From: JANRLJ01 sp033762735
GTDB taxonomy: Bacteria > Chloroflexota > Anaerolineae > Aggregatilineales > Phototrophicaceae
Assembly: GCA_033762735.1 (NCBI GenBank)
Contig: JANRLJ010000072.1
Coordinates: 11,527 to 75,526 of the forward strand
DNA: 64,000 bases
Direction of reading: 5' to 3'
Positions 24,495 through 32,755 of this stretch are shown here, piece by piece (position 1 is the first letter of the stretch; every line of letters starts with the position of its first letter). Position numbers and translations under genes: made by a program. The notes under the pieces were generated by a model. The model saw only the letters and a list, made by a program, of their open reading frames with translations, ran no database searches and was not told the origin of the DNA.

Positions 24495-25802
24495 CTAACC
24501 CGGCCAGCTCAGCAAAAGCACCTCTTCCCGTAACTGTTCTTTTGTTGCCGTCGACAGGCGAGTACGGAATAAATCTATGCCGATGACTTTATAGCCGAAT
24601 GACTGAGCAATCGTTGCGAGAACTTCACCAGTGCGAATCCTCACGCGGAGGTAGGAAGCCTGATCGCCCACAACATAACCAAGCTGTGCACCCGGTTTAA
24701 GCAGAGGGCGTAAATTTGCAAAATGACGTGCCATTCCTCCAAAGTACAGTTTCGTGACCTTTGGATAGAGGCGTTCAAAGCCAGAAGTTTTGCCGAGTTC
24801 TATTCGCCTTTGCTCGATTCGTGCGGCAAGCTGCTGAACCTCTCCAAAGTTTTCTACCCACGTATCGTCGTCATCACCTTTGTAGACTCCTCTTGTATTG
24901 GAGCGCAGTAAACCTCGTTTAAGTGCCTGCAAATCGCCTTTATTCTTCACAAAACCCAGCAGAACACTTTCAAGCCTTGTAGTGCGCGTGTAATCCTTTT
25001 CATTGGGATAAGGGGGGGAGGTGAATACAGCGTCAATCGAACCAAGTTCTATCATTTCTGGAAGGTTGCGTGCATCTTCATGGTAAACGGTTGCTTGTAC
25101 ATGTGAACGGTATTCGAGTGATTTGAGGTCGCGCACTATCTGATAAATATTTTTAAGCCATGCAGCAATGACAGAAGTGTCTGCTTTAGGTTTTCCGACA
25201 CCAACTTCCGGGCCAAAACGTAGATTGCTGATGGAAAAGGTCAATGCACTCGCAAAAGCTAACTTCTGGTATCCAGCAAAAGGCGTATCGCCATAACGGA
25301 TTAAACAATCTCGGAGAATAAGCGTTTTATGCAAAGGAATTGGGCTGATTGAGCCCGACAGAAGCAGTTTCTCGACTTCTGGTTCTAATCTTCTTAAGTG
25401 CCTCTGCTGTACGAGGTTGTGAGTATGAAAGATAGGATCATCAATGATGCCCTCGCTTTCTAGTAGAGCATAGGCTTCCCGGGCAATCTGCTGCGAATGG
25501 CTGAGCAAGTCGGCGGCGTTTACTGCCCAACTCACTTTGACCTGAGAGGCAAAATGAGCAAACGGACTCGCTTCGATTCCGATGCTACGGATGCCCTGTT
25601 TCTTTAACTCAACCAGCGTCGTCCCTGTGCCACAGAATGGGTCCAGTACAAGGTGCTCCTGATTCAGGTGAAACCTGTGCAGGTATTCCCGTACTAGATG
25701 AGGCGGAAAGGAAAGCACAAAACGATACCAATCATGAGCCGGACGATCTTCCGCAAGAAGCTTATTTGGGTCATGGGTCGTGTGCTTTTTTGCAGGTTGC
25801 AT
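24495..25802 (-). CDS. DNA methyltransferase (N4/N6, motif I first)
   Basis: A 435-residue amino-methyltransferase. SAM-binding motif I, DPFCGTGTT, is near residue 54 and catalytic TSPPYPNEKDY near residue 264, the reverse of the order in the methyltransferase at 7385. The two are therefore not recent duplicates. The ~200 residues between the motifs probably carry target recognition. It should protect the sites cut by the product of the next gene; order is methyltransferase then nuclease. The intergenic stretch 25803-25887 holds nothing recognisable. Confidence 0.88.
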   Translation of the reverse strand: MQPAKKHTTHDPNKLLAEDRPAHDWYRFVLSFPPHLVREYLHRFHLNQEHLVLDPFCGTGTTLVELKKQGIRSIGIEASPFAHFASQVKVSWAVNAADLLSHSQQIAREAYALLESEGIIDDPIFHTHNLVQQRHLRRLEPEVEKLLLSGSISPIPLHKTLILRDCLIRYGDTPFAGYQKLAFASALTFSISNLRFGPEVGVGKPKADTSVIAAWLKNIYQIVRDLKSLEYRSHVQATVYHEDARNLPEMIELGSIDAVFTSPPYPNEKDYTRTTRLESVLLGFVKNKGDLQALKRGLLRSNTRGVYKGDDDDTWVENFGEVQQLAARIEQRRIELGKTSGFERLYPKVTKLYFGGMARHFANLRPLLKPGAQLGYVVGDQASYLRVRIRTGEVLATIAQSFGYKVIGIDLFRTRLSTATKEQLREEVLLLSWPG

Positions 25803-25887
25803 TGCTCTGCCTAGCTGTTTGTGCGAACATTTATCCTATTACACCAATGACTGACGCATTCTGCAAGTGTTTGGTCAACAGCATCCG

Positions 25888-26886
25888 TTAAGACTTTTGC
25901 TTCCACCGCTCAAGTTCTGCCAGCCCCGCTTCCAGCGTGATAGCTTCGACCTCCAGCGGAGTGTCGGCCTCTAAATCCATTCCCGCCCGTGCCGCTTTGA
26001 GCACCGCCAGCATCCGCGCCACGATTCGCGCTTGATCGACCTCACTGTAGCGGTCAAAGTTCAGCGGAAACTGGGTGTAATCGACAAAGCGCAGCCCATA
26101 GTACATCTCCTCAAAGGTCTTGCGGTACGGAACTCCAAAATCAAACGCAAGCACATCCGAACCGCTGAGCGGGATATTGACTGTTGGAAGCAACTGATCC
26201 ACGTCGAATTCCCGGCTGCGTACCTGACCACTGAGAAAATCAGGGCGAGGCTCATATACCACGATACGATAAGGGTGGGCGGCGATATCCAGTGCTTGTC
26301 CACCACGCGCCCGATAGATAGGAACATTTTTCAAGGCTGGCGCAGACTGATGCAGATAGTCCAGTTCAACCACGACCAGGCCGCTTTCCAGAATCCTGAG
26401 CCGCTTTTCCTGATAGGCCAGCGCATCCTGCCCACCTGGTTTGTTGGAGGGGGAAAGCAGTTCTATCCACGCTACAGGATCACCGGAGATGCCTGAACCC
26501 GATGTATAGCGCCTAATCTGGATGGCTCCTAAATCCTTTTCCGACAGTTCCTCCTGTGTCAGCAAAGCGGCCTGGAGCGGCATGACCAGTTCCGCTGTAG
26601 ATGCCATCGTCTGGACGGGCGGCTGATACGCTCGTTCCCGGTTTAGATCATAAATGGTGACATCCGATTCCGGGCGAGTGATCGGCTTATCCAAACGCCG
26701 AATCTGCAAAGCCTGTTCAATGTCTGCATCATACCCAAGCGGCAGCAGCAGCCCGCGCAAAATTCCCGCCAGATCACCAATGTGACGGCGATGAAAGCTG
26801 TTCCACCCGCCTTCCGCCTGCCACAGGCTGTGCAGGTGGGCGTTAATCCCCCGGTACTGATTTCTGATGCTGCGGACAGGGTTCAT
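25888..26886 (-). CDS. DUF4058 family protein
   Basis: A 332-residue DUF4058 protein. Marks are NPVRSIRNQYRGINAHLHSLWQ at the start, WIELLSPSNKPGG with YQEKRLRILESGLVVVELDYLH, and the C-terminal VDYTQFPLNFDRYSEVDQARI block. Charged residues around IELLSPSNK and VVELDYLH suggest a PD-(D/E)XK-like core, but function is unknown. Its ATG overlaps the stop of the preceding paralogue (TGATG), so the two are translationally coupled. Confidence 0.88.
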   Translation of the reverse strand: MNPVRSIRNQYRGINAHLHSLWQAEGGWNSFHRRHIGDLAGILRGLLLPLGYDADIEQALQIRRLDKPITRPESDVTIYDLNRERAYQPPVQTMASTAELVMPLQAALLTQEELSEKDLGAIQIRRYTSGSGISGDPVAWIELLSPSNKPGGQDALAYQEKRLRILESGLVVVELDYLHQSAPALKNVPIYRARGGQALDIAAHPYRIVVYEPRPDFLSGQVRSREFDVDQLLPTVNIPLSGSDVLAFDFGVPYRKTFEEMYYGLRFVDYTQFPLNFDRYSEVDQARIVARMLAVLKAARAGMDLEADTPLEVEAITLEAGLAELERWKQKS

Positions 26887-27890
26887 CAGCTTACAACGCC
26901 ACCCATCGCCGCCAACGCCCGCAGTCCTTGTGCCAGTGTGAGCGTTTCGGCCTCCAGCGGAGCGTCGGCCTCTAAATCCGTGCCCTCCCGTGCCGCTTTA
27001 AGCACCGCCAGCATCCGCGCCACGATTCGCGCCTGATCGACCTCACTGTAGCGGTCAAAGTTCAGTGGAAGCTGCCCATAATCGACGTATTCCAGGCCGT
27101 ACAACATTTCCTCGTAGGTCTTCTTATAGGGAAGTCCGAAGTCGAAATCGAGCACATCATCACTGCTCAATGGAATCCGTGCGGTTGGAATCGGCGCATC
27201 AACATCGAATTCAAGACTGCGGACGACGCCATGATAGACATCCGGGCGAGGCTCCACGATGGCAATGCGGTAAGGGTGGGCGTTGGCATCAACTGGCTTC
27301 CCCTTCCTTGCTCGATAGATAGGAAACTGAAAAAAGGTAGTGGCTGACTCGTGCAGGAAGTCGATTTCGAGAAACACGATACCATTTTCGATGATCTTGC
27401 GGCGCTTATCCTGATAAGCGGCGGCATCTGAACGTCCCGGCTTATTGGAAGGCGAAAGAAGTTCAATCCAGACAATCGGTTCGCCGCGTTCTGGCTTTTC
27501 GGGTTTAAAGGTGTAGAGGTTAATCGCGTTGTATTCTTCCGACGAGAGGGTGTCCAGCGCCAGCGCTTCGGGAATAGATACGATCATTTCGGCGGTCGTG
27601 GGAGAGGCTGGCTGCCTGACCTGCGCCGCACGAGACAAGGCCGCATCAAAGATCGTTACGTCGGACTCCGGCGCATCCGTCTTTTCTGCAAATCCCAGTC
27701 TGCGAATTTGCAGGGATGGCACCAGCCCTGCGATATAGCCGCGCGGGATAAGCACCGTCCGCAGCATTCCCACCAGATCAGCCAGATAGCGCATGTGGAA
27801 TTCATTCCACCCGCCTTCCGCCTGCCACAGGCTGTGCAGGTGCGCGTTAATCCCCCGGTACTGATTTCTGATGCTGCGGACGGGTGCCAC
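26886..27890 (-). CDS. DUF4058 family protein (paralogue)
   Basis: A 334-residue paralogue of the next gene. The start is a GTG at 27890 (then APVRSIRNQYRGINAHLHSLWQ); an open extension to 28181 overlaps the upstream gene and has no family similarity. WIELLSPSNKPGR, KRRKIIENGIVFLEIDFLH and YVDYGQLPLNFDRYSEVDQARI are all present. Ends are nearly identical in DNA to the neighbouring copy while the middle has diverged. Confidence 0.85.
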   Translation of the reverse strand: MAPVRSIRNQYRGINAHLHSLWQAEGGWNEFHMRYLADLVGMLRTVLIPRGYIAGLVPSLQIRRLGFAEKTDAPESDVTIFDAALSRAAQVRQPASPTTAEMIVSIPEALALDTLSSEEYNAINLYTFKPEKPERGEPIVWIELLSPSNKPGRSDAAAYQDKRRKIIENGIVFLEIDFLHESATTFFQFPIYRARKGKPVDANAHPYRIAIVEPRPDVYHGVVRSLEFDVDAPIPTARIPLSSDDVLDFDFGLPYKKTYEEMLYGLEYVDYGQLPLNFDRYSEVDQARIVARMLAVLKAAREGTDLEADAPLEAETLTLAQGLRALAAMGGVVS

Positions 27891-27921
27891 TGCCTTGCCC
27901 TTTTCTACCCAACAGCGCTTC

Positions 27922-28305
27922 TCAGGATGCCTGCCCAGCTTCGCCTTCGCCGACCGGCTCCTGTGAGGTGGTGACGCTCGTCCAGTCCGGGCGGTCGCCG
28001 CGCAGATGCCCATAGACCGGATGCTCGTTGCGCAGCATATCGGTGAAGGCCAGCAGGTCGCTGATGGGCATGAACATATAGCCCTTCTTCTTATCGACCT
28101 CAAAGATCGGCTGCGGGAACACGCTGTCCGGCGCGAGGAACAGCACATCCATCGAGAATTCGTCCCCAATGCAGCGCACAATCCCGCGAATGTTGACTTC
28201 CTGTGTGCCGAACGTCCGCTTTTCCACCTGCCGCCAGATAATCATGTACTGCTTGATCTCAAACACCGCCGTATTGGTGGGCGGGGTGCCGGTTGGCTGC
28301 GTCAT
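27922..28305 (-). CDS. hypothetical protein
   Basis: A 127-residue acidic cytoplasmic protein. It has no family I recognise. AGGAGG lies 8 nt before the ATG, a strong ribosome site. A beta-rich middle (EVNIRGIVRCIGDEFSMDVLFLA) is followed by FEVDKKKGYMFMPISDLLAFTDMLR. It is 31 bp upstream of the DUF4058 pair and likely cotranscribed with it. Confidence 0.7.
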   Translation of the reverse strand: MTQPTGTPPTNTAVFEIKQYMIIWRQVEKRTFGTQEVNIRGIVRCIGDEFSMDVLFLAPDSVFPQPIFEVDKKKGYMFMPISDLLAFTDMLRNEHPVYGHLRGDRPDWTSVTTSQEPVGEGEAGQAS

Positions 28306-28371
28306 GCCTGTCCTCCTGAGCCTGACCTGTGAACGTCTTCAACTATAGCGCAGAAAGCTGAGCGGGGCATT

Positions 28372-28640
28372 TGAGTAGTGAGTACCGAGTTGAAAGTAGC
28401 GAGTGAACAGCGATGAGCAATGAGGCGGTGCAATGGTGTCACTCAGTGGCTGCCTGTTTCAGAAACGCTGCATCCAGCGCTGTAAAAATGGATTCATAAG
28501 GAGTCAATACAACGTTTCTACCTCTCGGAATTACTGGTAATGCTGTAGGGGTAGAAACGTTTCTCGATAAGAATAACGCCATAAAGCATGTGCAATGATG
28601 AGCATCCATGCGTTTAAGACCTCATCGCTCATTGCTAATC
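28372..28640. repeat. intergenic repeat cluster
   Basis: The 28306-28655 gap has no gene. It holds heptamer repeats at 28376-28432 (GTGAGTA, CCGAGTT, GCGAGTG, GATGAGCAATGAG) and, inverted, at 28608-28640. Between them is an inverted repeat, AACGTTTCTACC (28511-28522) with GGTAGAAACGTT (28550-28561); its right arm extends into the palindrome AGAAACGTTTCT. Confidence 0.75.
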
Positions 28641-28655
28641 GCTTCCTTTACTCGC

Positions 28656-29123
28656 CTAGCGCACGAACGCCGCTTCCTGCCCGGCCAGCGCGTCCTGAAT
28701 CCGTTCGCGGTGATGCTCCATCAGTTCGAGCGTGGCAAGTTCGTCCGGCGAGAAGTAGCCGATTTCGGTCGTCTCATCGCTCAGGCCGAGTGTGCCGCCT
28801 GTCACCGTGCCGATGAAGCACAGGGACACCAACTGCCAGCGGTTGCCGTCGGCATAGGTGATGATGCGGTGGGGCGTGGTGTAAATGCCGACCAGTCTGC
28901 CGACCTCGATATGCAGCCCGGTTTCCTCATAGACCTCGCGGGCGCAGCACTCTGGGGCGCTCTCCCCCGCGTCCATCCGTCCACCCGGCAGGCACCACTG
29001 ACCGTTATCCGTGCGGCGCGTGAGCAGAATTTTGTCCCTGGCCTCGTTGAAGATCACCGCCGCGCAGCCGACGGAGAGGCTGGCCGTCGCGCCAATGCGT
29101 TCGCCATAAAGCAGTTTCGCCAT
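28656..29123 (-). CDS. Nudix hydrolase
   Basis: A 155-residue Nudix protein. The box is complete: GGRMDAGESAPECCAREVYEETGL, matching G-x5-E-x7-R-E-x-x-E-E-x-G. The preceding TRRTDNGQWCLP block and a beta-strand GCAAVIFNEARDKILL are typical. It hydrolyses a nucleoside diphosphate linked to another group, substrate unknown. It stands alone, flanked by repeats on both sides. Confidence 0.92.
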   Translation of the reverse strand: MAKLLYGERIGATASLSVGCAAVIFNEARDKILLTRRTDNGQWCLPGGRMDAGESAPECCAREVYEETGLHIEVGRLVGIYTTPHRIITYADGNRWQLVSLCFIGTVTGGTLGLSDETTEIGYFSPDELATLELMEHHRERIQDALAGQEAAFVR

Positions 29124-29279
29124 TGTGTGTCATATCCTTTTTGAAGTCGCGCATCCCACAGGGTAAGTCGTCTGTCGGGGATTGACCGTTCCATTGTAGG
29201 GCACAAAGGGGATACAAAAACACGCGGTGAGACTTTCCGCGTGTGGCTTGCCGCAATGTTTTTAGGAGTTACGCAGTTG

Positions 29280-29478
29280 CCCTCACCCCCCGACCCCGTC
29301 TCCCGACCGCCGGCGCTAGTACACTAACAAGATGAGAAGGACCGGTGGCGTTGGTACGGGCGCAGCGCGCTGCGCCCCTACAGGTAGGCAACTTTAGATG
29401 GTCAATGTACTAGGAGAGGGGGAGAAGGCAGTTACGCGAGAACAAGTCCCTCTCCTTTGGAAGAGGGATTTAAGGGTT
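29280..29478. repeat. hairpin repeat interrupted by a nested insertion
   Basis: A CCCTCACCCCCCGACCCC...GAGAGGGGGAGAAGG copy, like the one at 29506-29644. It is split at its central GCGCTAG by a 90-bp element (29320-29409) that duplicates CTAG. Confidence 0.75.
29320..29409. mobile_element. 90-bp MITE-like insertion
   Basis: It is bounded by CTAG on both sides (29316-29319 and 29410-29413), a likely 4-bp target duplication, since uninterrupted relatives read GCTAGGAGAGG. The ends TACACTAAC and GTCAATGTA are imperfect inverted repeats (7 of 9). The interior carries TTGGTACGGGCGCAGCGCG and its palindromic continuation, identical over ~37 bp to 59087-59123. It encodes no protein. Confidence 0.55.
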
Positions 29479-29505
29479 GTCCGGTATTGAGTTGGCGCTG
29501 TTCCG

Positions 29506-29644
29506 CCCTCACCCCCCACGCGAACTTGTTCGCGCCCCCTCTTCCAACCGCTGACGCTAGGAGAGGGGGAGAAGGCCAGGGAAGCGTGTTAAGTCCCTCT
29601 CCCTGAGGGAGAGCGCCTCTTGCAGAGGGATTTAGGGTGAGGGC
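29506..29644. repeat. hairpin repeat, CCTCACCCC family (long form)
   Basis: CCCTCACCCCCCACGCGAAC...CCCCCTCTTCC...GGAGAGGGGGAGAAGG...AGTCCCTCTCC...TTTAGGGTGAGGGC. This long compound form is also seen at 47291-47405. Confidence 0.8.
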
Positions 29645-29709
29645 AAATGAGCCGTTGTGAACTTTCATAACTCCTTTTAGAGTACCGGACAACGCTATTT
29701 ATAGTCCCT

Positions 29710-29829
29710 TTAGTGGACTTGTCTTTGCGCGAACGAAGTTCGCACGCAGCCTGATGCTTTAGCATCTGGCGGGAAACACAGATTGTAATTGGATAAAGTT
29801 GAGATAAAGTAGTTGCTGTCGATCAGCAT
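29710..29829 (-). pseudogene. VapC/PIN toxin remnant, truncated by repeat
   Basis: The frame begins MLIDSNYFISTLSNYNL, the usual first beta-strand of a PIN toxin with its conserved Asp. From about codon 20 it is the translation of a palindromic repeat containing GATGCTTTAGCATC (29752-29766). It stops at 29710. The rest of the PIN domain is absent. It lies 17 bp after the broken antitoxin gene. Confidence 0.6.
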
Positions 29830-29846
29830 GGTCGTTCCGTCATGCC

Positions 29847-30128
29847 CTATTCATCGGCGCGTTTCTGATAATCTTCCCACAGCATTTGCTCCAGAATGGC
29901 ATCTGCATTTTCAGACAAATCAGCGTCACCCTGAAAATGCAGCGCCCGCGCCATTTCCGCCATCATCAGCAGCGGATTCTCAATGGGCGCTTCCCCGTTC
30001 TGCATCGCTGCTGCCGGAACTTGCGCCCCAAGCAGTTTCTCGACGACTGCTTCCGCCGTCGTCTGCTATGCCTCGGCCAGCGCTTGCAGCCGTTCCGCGA
30101 TTTCGCCCCGCAGTTTGATCTCGACCAT
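29847..30128 (-). pseudogene. antitoxin gene with in-frame stop
   Basis: A 94-codon frame with an AGGAG-like site upstream: MVEIKLRGEIAERLQALAEA, then TAG at codon 21 (30066-30068), then QTTAEAVVEKLLGAQ and an acidic tail ending EDYQKRADE and a stop. Apart from the single TAG the frame is continuous and reads as a ribbon-helix-helix type antitoxin. One base change (for example C to T in CAG) explains it. It is paired with a truncated PIN toxin, so the module is dead. Confidence 0.7.
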
Positions 30129-30228
30129 TTCGCTCGCTCCTCATACGTCCTGTCATGTATTTTAGCACGGTGGAGACAAAGGCCTCTCGCATCAATGCTA
30201 TAATCAGGCGAAAAGGGTCGAGGGTGCT

Positions 30229-30984
30229 ATGCCTCTCCATGCGCGGCGCAACCTGTATCGCGGGGTGAACGCCCATCTGCACAGCCGCCTACAGCACGAA
30301 CCGGGCGGCTGGAAAGTCTTTCACAACAAGCATATCGGCGACCTGGCGGAAGCGCTGGACGCGCAGCTTCCCCCCGGCTATGAGGTCGGCCTGACGAAAT
30401 CGCTTCAGATCGTCGAGATTCATCCCGACATAGAAGACACCTATCTGACCTCGCTTGAAGTTCGCTACCTGCTGGATGATGACGCGCCGGGGGTGCCTGT
30501 GGTGCGGATTGAACTGCTTTCCCCCACCAACAAACCGCCGGGCGATGGCTATCTGCAATATCGGGAAAAGCGCAGCGCGTTTGTGCAGGATGGCTTTCCG
30601 CTGCTGGAAATCGACTATCTGCATGAAACGCGAACCCCGCTGCGGCGCGTCCCCAGCTATCCGGACCGTGAGCCTGAATCGCATCCCTATCTGATCGCCA
30701 TCACGGACCCCCGCCCCACGCCAGAACAGGGCGAGACGCGCATCTACGGCTTCGATGTCGATCAGCCGATCCCGGTAGTGGAACTTCCGCTGGCGGGGGA
30801 TGACCGCCTGCCGTTTGATTTCGGCGCGGTGTATGATCGCACGTTCGAGAGCCTTGGCTACTTCGGCAACCGCGTCGATTATGCGGTCGAACCGGAGGCG
30901 ATGGACAGGTATTCGCCCTCAGATCAGGCACGAATCAGGGCGCGAATGGCGGCGGTGCAAGCCGCGTTTGATGTGCCAAAATAA
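30229..30984 (+). CDS. DUF4058 family protein (short form)
   Basis: A 251-residue DUF4058 protein, about 80 residues shorter than the two at 25888-27890. NLYRGVNAHLHSRLQ, VRIELLSPTNKPPG, YREKRSAFVQDGFPLLEIDYLH and MDRYSPSDQARIRARM show the family. The missing part is mostly the variable middle. Start ATG at 30229 is preceded by no strong ribosome site. Confidence 0.88.
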   Translation: MPLHARRNLYRGVNAHLHSRLQHEPGGWKVFHNKHIGDLAEALDAQLPPGYEVGLTKSLQIVEIHPDIEDTYLTSLEVRYLLDDDAPGVPVVRIELLSPTNKPPGDGYLQYREKRSAFVQDGFPLLEIDYLHETRTPLRRVPSYPDREPESHPYLIAITDPRPTPEQGETRIYGFDVDQPIPVVELPLAGDDRLPFDFGAVYDRTFESLGYFGNRVDYAVEPEAMDRYSPSDQARIRARMAAVQAAFDVPK

Positions 30985-31022
30985 GCTATAATTTGCCGTA
31001 AAGCAGCAATGAGGAATAAAAC

Positions 31023-31316
31023 ATGGCACGAGTGTTATCGCGTTTACTGGCGCTGAGCCTGTTGGTCATCGCCCTGCTGTGGGCATACAGCCGCAATCGC
31101 ATGACCAGGGAAGAGCATGAAGCAGTGAAACAGGCTGAAGCGGCACGAAATCTGGCGGAATATTATTACAGACATCCCTCGCGCAAGGCAGAACATGAAG
31201 CCTCTGAGCGTGACTGGGACGCATGGTACAACAGTGAAGACAGCGCCGACTTCCGCAAATGGGAAGCAGATTTGAACGCCAAAGATGTGATGCGGGATGC
31301 AATTGAGAGGGTGTAG
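31023..31316 (+). CDS. small single-pass membrane protein, twin 1
   Basis: A 97-residue protein. Residues 1-24 (MARVLSRLLALSLLVIALLWAYSR) form one membrane helix or uncleaved signal, followed by a charged, probably coiled-coil region (REEHEAVKQAEAARNLAEYY) and a conserved RHPSRKAEHEASERDWDAWYNS segment. AGGA precedes the ATG. It is followed 6 bp later by a paralogue. No known family recognised. Confidence 0.75.
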   Translation: MARVLSRLLALSLLVIALLWAYSRNRMTREEHEAVKQAEAARNLAEYYYRHPSRKAEHEASERDWDAWYNSEDSADFRKWEADLNAKDVMRDAIERV

Positions 31317-31322
31317 GATCAA

Positions 31323-31625
31323 ATGCAGCGAATATTAAGTCGTTTACTGGCGCTGAGCCTGTTGGCTATCGCCCTGCTGTGGGCATACAGTCGCAATCGC
31401 ATGACCCGCGATGAAGTGGAAGCCCTGCAAAAACAGGAGGCGCGTGTGCGTGAGGCTGAATATTATCGCAAACATCCTTCCCGCAAGGCGGCCAAAGAAG
31501 AACGCGACCGTGAGTACGACGAATGGATGAATTCTCTCGAAGGGCAGCAAATCGCTGCGATGACTGCGCGTTATCTGACAACGGAAGATTTTGAAGACGC
31601 GATTGAAAGCGCCATTACTCACTAA
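31323..31625 (+). CDS. small single-pass membrane protein, twin 2
   Basis: A 100-residue paralogue of the preceding gene. The first 29 residues are almost identical (SRLLALSLLAIALLWAYSRN), and the KHPSRKAAKEERDREYDEWMNS segment matches. The region between and the C-terminus have diverged. A ribosome site (AGGATCAA) overlaps the end of twin 1. The pair looks like a tandem duplication kept as an operon. Function unknown. A GACACGG-type palindrome (31656-31679) and a degenerate ACGAAG-type repeat (31706-31738) follow. Confidence 0.75.
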   Translation: MQRILSRLLALSLLAIALLWAYSRNRMTRDEVEALQKQEARVREAEYYRKHPSRKAAKEERDREYDEWMNSLEGQQIAAMTARYLTTEDFEDAIESAITH

Positions 31626-31778
31626 AGATTTTGGCTCAAGTGGATAGATAGCGCTGGACACGGCGCGTCGTATCCCTACAGAAATATGTTTTTTTGATAT
31701 TCTGAATTCTTGGCGTTCTCGGCGTCCTGGCGGTTAAAATCCTCTTTTCTTATGCTTAACCAATCCCAAAGATAAAAC

Positions 31779-32666
31779 ATGATGACACCCAACCTGATCG
31801 TCAGCACGGCATGGCTGGCCGAACACCTGACCGACCCGAACGTTCGTATCGTGGATATTCGCGGGCATGTCGCCCCGGCCAGCGACCCACTGCCCCATTA
31901 CTTCGCCCACCGAGCCGACTATGACCGCAGCCACATCCCCGGCGCGGTCTTCGTGGATTGGGTGCGCGACATCACCGACCCCGACAGCCCCAACGGGACA
32001 CAGATCGCGAAGCCGGACGCTTTCGCCGCGCTGATGAATACGCTGGCAATCGGCGACGACACGCTGGTGGTGGCCTATGATGACGCGGGCGGGATGTTCG
32101 CGGCGCGGCTGTGGTGGGCGCTGAACTATTACGGCCATGAGCAGGTTGTCGTGGTGGATGGCGGCTGGCAGCGCTGGACAGCGGAAGGCCGCCCGACCAC
32201 CGCCGATGTGGTTGTGGCACAGTTCCCCCCCGCGACTCCGCGCACGACCTTTACCCCGCGCCCCAACCCGGCTATCCGGCGCACCATCGAGCAGGTGGCG
32301 GAAATGGTCGAAGCGGGCAGCCCAGCCCTCATCGACGTGCGGACTCCGGCAGAGTTCAACGGGCAGGCCTCACGGGCACGGCGCGGCGGCCACATCCCCG
32401 GCGCGATCAACCTCCCACGCGGTGAACTGGTCAACCCCGACGGCACCTTCCCCGGCGCGGCGCAGCTTCGGGCCAAGTTTGAAGCGGCGGGCGTCATCCC
32501 GGCAGGTATCGACCCCGACGAGGAAGAAGTCGTGCTGTACTGCAACGGCGGTGTCTCCGCCAGTTATGGCCTGCTGGCGCTGCGAGCGGCGGGCTACGTA
32601 GGCGGCGCAGTCTATGACGGAAGCTGGAAGGAATGGGGCAACGACGAGACGCGCCCGATTGAGTAA
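31779..32666 (+). CDS. thiosulfate/3-mercaptopyruvate sulfurtransferase
   Basis: A 295-residue tandem rhodanese. The N-terminal domain (STAWLAEHLTDPNVRIVDIRG ... YDDAGGMFAARLWW) has Asp in place of the catalytic Cys, as is normal for the inactive half. The C-terminal domain carries LIDVRTPAEF, GHIPGAINLP and the active loop YCNGGVSAS with the nucleophilic Cys. It transfers sulfur from a thiosulfonate or mercaptopyruvate to an acceptor in the cytoplasm. Confidence 0.92.
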   Translation: MMTPNLIVSTAWLAEHLTDPNVRIVDIRGHVAPASDPLPHYFAHRADYDRSHIPGAVFVDWVRDITDPDSPNGTQIAKPDAFAALMNTLAIGDDTLVVAYDDAGGMFAARLWWALNYYGHEQVVVVDGGWQRWTAEGRPTTADVVVAQFPPATPRTTFTPRPNPAIRRTIEQVAEMVEAGSPALIDVRTPAEFNGQASRARRGGHIPGAINLPRGELVNPDGTFPGAAQLRAKFEAAGVIPAGIDPDEEEVVLYCNGGVSASYGLLALRAAGYVGGAVYDGSWKEWGNDETRPIE

Positions 32667-32755
32667 CTGGTGAATAGGGTTTATGCTTCCGTAAGACCCT
32701 CTGTGCGCTGATTGTCCAGAGGGCATCAGGCCGATCTCAGAGAAAGCTGTCGCAG

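Noticed and set aside
7385..25802. The two methyltransferase genes as recent duplicates
   Set aside because: Catalytic and SAM motifs are in opposite order (SPPY first in one, FCGTG first in the other), so they belong to different classes.
26886..28181. Extended start of the second DUF4058 gene
   Set aside because: The first ~97 codons overlap the 27922-28305 gene in another frame and are Arg/Ser/Cys-rich; family similarity starts at GTG 27890.
28372..28640. CRISPR array from short regular repeats
   Set aside because: The units are 7 bp, contiguous and degenerate, with no spacers and no cas genes nearby.
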